A stretch of 7,067 nucleotides of DNA from Acidimicrobiia bacterium (GTDB lineage Bacteria; Actinomycetota; Acidimicrobiia; Spongiisociales; UBA5794), in assembly GCA_013001485.1 (NCBI GenBank), contig JABDMN010000042.1, forward strand, positions 1-7,067. Direction: 5' to 3'. Position numbers and translations under genes: made by a program. Below the pieces are notes generated by a model, which ran no database searches, was not told the DNA's origin, and was given only the letters and a program-made list of their open reading frames with translations. Positions 6,110 through 7,067 of this stretch are shown here, piece after piece (within the stretch, counting starts at the first letter, position 1; each line of letters opens with the position of its first letter).

Positions 6110-6804
6110 CCACGTACCTCCCCGAGCCGGGCTGGAGGTACGCAGACTTCTTCGCCATCTTCGTTGCGATGATCGGTGGAGCTTTCCTCGGTGCCGTGGT
6201 GCTCCTCATCGCCGTCCCCGGAGATGCCTCGGGGACTGCGCAGCTGGCCTACCTGGCCGGCGGGCAGTTCCTGGGGGCCTTCGGCTTCATGGTGTTCTAC
6301 GGCCGCCGCCGGGCCTCGGGAAGCCTGACCACCGACTACGGGCTGCGAGTTCGGTTCGAAGACATCTGGGCGCTGTTCCTGGGGATCGGGGCCGCGCTGG
6401 CTCTGGCCCTGCTCGTTGCCGTCATCTTCGACTGGCTCGGCATCGACCCCGAAGAGCAAGGGGTGGTCGAGCTCGTGCGCGATTCGCCTGGCGTGGTCGG
6501 AGGGATCGTCGTCGTGCTCGTCGTGGTGGTGGTCGCTCCGATCGTCGAGGAGATGCTCTTTCGTGGGGTGTTGCTGGCGGCGTTGATGCGCCGGTTTGGC
6601 TCCACTCCTGCGGTCCTCATGTCGGGCGCAGCCTTCGCCCTGTCCCATCTCACCGACCCCGATGCGGTCTTCGCCGTCCCGGCCCTCTTCGTTCTCGGGG
6701 TCCTCTTCGGGTACCTCGCGGTGAGCACGGGTGACCTGTCACGTGCGATCTATGCCCACATGGGTGTCAACGCGCTGGCCGTCGTCCAGCTGTTCGTCGC
6801 CTGA
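6106..6804 (+). CDS. CPBP-family intramembrane glutamic endopeptidase (Abi/Rce1-like)
   Basis: This 232-residue integral membrane protein has about seven or eight hydrophobic segments, near residues 13-37, 47-66, 85-110, 128-147, 150-162, 166-182, 188-206 and 213-231. All three CPBP motifs are present: EEMLFR (Glu148, Glu149, Arg153), FALSH (Phe177, His181) and HMGVN (His218, Asn222). In Rce1 the corresponding residues form the glutamate-based site that cleaves prenylated proteins. Bacterial members serve in bacteriocin immunity, protein maturation or unknown roles, and the substrate here cannot be inferred. The segment before motif 1 is nearly pure valine. I chose the ATG at 6106 because it overlaps the zincin stop (ATGA) and begins directly before the first membrane segment. 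The open frame extends 80 codons upstream to 5866, but that part is Arg/Pro-rich shadow sequence inside the zincin gene. Expression is probably coupled to the zincin. Confidence 0.92.
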   Translation: MTTYLPEPGWRYADFFAIFVAMIGGAFLGAVVLLIAVPGDASGTAQLAYLAGGQFLGAFGFMVFYGRRRASGSLTTDYGLRVRFEDIWALFLGIGAALALALLVAVIFDWLGIDPEEQGVVELVRDSPGVVGGIVVVLVVVVVAPIVEEMLFRGVLLAALMRRFGSTPAVLMSGAAFALSHLTDPDAVFAVPALFVLGVLFGYLAVSTGDLSRAIYAHMGVNALAVVQLFVA

Positions 6805-6849
6805 ACGTCCCCCTGGAACGCGCCGGCGAGGCTTGATAGTGGTCGGGCG

Positions 6850-7067
6850 GTGGATCGGCGCCCTCTTGTTCTCGGTCTTGTGGTCGTGTCCGTCGTCGTT
6901 GGCGGATGGTGGACGACGCGCGCCGAGCCGGCACCGCCTCCGCTGATCGAAGTCACCGCCGGCCCCGCCGCTTTGGAGGCGATCACCGTTCATGTCGCCG
7001 GGGCGGTGGTCAACCCGGGTGTCGTCACCGTCCCCGTCGGCTCGCGGGTGGTCGACGCGGTCTCGGC
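6850..7067 (+). CDS. comEA: ComEA-like DNA-uptake protein, N-terminal part (3' end outside window)
   Basis: A GTG at 6850 opens a frame of 72 full codons to the edge. It begins (M)DRRPLVLGLVVV and continues with a single membrane anchor to about residue 20 (GGWW), a Pro-rich linker (EPAPPP), and from about residue 44 an SLBB-type domain: ITVHVAGAVVNPGVVTVP, then GSRVVDAVSA. Anchor, linker and SLBB domain in this order are the N-terminus of ComEA, whose C-terminal helix-hairpin-helix repeats bind incoming DNA at the cell surface. Those repeats would lie beyond the window, so another SLBB protein is not excluded. The start is uncertain: there is no Shine-Dalgarno sequence, but GATAGT at 6835-6840, nine nt before the GTG, is a weak -10-like box. 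The frame follows the CPBP stop by 45 bp. comEC is expected downstream. Confidence 0.8.
   Translation, partial: MDRRPLVLGLVVVSVVVGGWWTTRAEPAPPPLIEVTAGPAALEAITVHVAGAVVNPGVVTVPVGSRVVDAVS

Noticed and set aside
6508..6537. A GTC/GTG-rich run before CPBP motif 1, considered as a simple-sequence repeat.
   Set aside because: It encodes a valine-rich membrane segment and mixes GTC, GTG and CTC codons, so it is an ordinary hydrophobic helix in a high-G+C genome rather than a phase-variable repeat.
6046..6648. A 200-codon antisense frame opposite the CPBP gene.
   Set aside because: It is His/Asp/Glu/Gln-rich because it mirrors hydrophobic Val/Leu/Ala codons. The sense strand carries all three CPBP motifs.
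6805..6849. The gap between the CPBP and comEA genes, checked for a terminator.
   Set aside because: No stem-loop followed by a T run is visible in the 45 bp. Read-through into comEA remains possible.

Overview
This is a chromosomal housekeeping window from a high-G+C bacterium. The codons strongly favour G or C in third position. The gene repertoire (acetoacetyl-CoA synthetase, a leuS-to-comEA neighbourhood) and the several start codons that lack a Shine-Dalgarno sequence but sit 7-9 nt behind a TANNNT box (leaderless style) point to an actinobacterium. An uncultured or marine Acidimicrobiia-like lineage is my best guess, but this is inference from style, not a database match.

Layout. Minus strand, read right to left: a VOC/glyoxalase-fold protein (1278-916), a SIMPL-domain (DUF541) lipoprotein (856-95), and the 5' two thirds of a tRNA-Ala(GGC) gene running off the left edge (52-1). 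Plus strand: acetoacetyl-CoA synthetase (1304-3217), leucyl-tRNA synthetase leuS (3242-5701), a 133-residue HExxH zincin-like protein (5708-6109), a CPBP-family intramembrane protease (6106-6804), and the 5' end of a comEA-like competence gene (6850 to the right edge). Coding density is very high and no gap exceeds about 60 bases.

How the parts work together. The VOC and acetoacetyl-CoA synthetase genes diverge from a 25-bp gap. It holds two overlapping TANNNT boxes on opposite strands that share the central TA, which suggests one symmetric promoter firing both ways onto nearly leaderless mRNAs. leuS follows the synthetase after 24 bp with its own possible -10 box. The zincin gene starts 6 bp after leuS and overlaps the CPBP gene by 4 bp (ATGA), so leuS, zincin and CPBP look co-transcribed, with the last two translationally coupled. 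comEA then opens what is probably a DNA-uptake locus continuing outside the window.

I found no CRISPR array, insertion sequence, phage gene, toxin-antitoxin pair or obviously new multi-gene system. The observations most worth following are the symmetric divergent promoter and the coupled zincin/CPBP protease pair.
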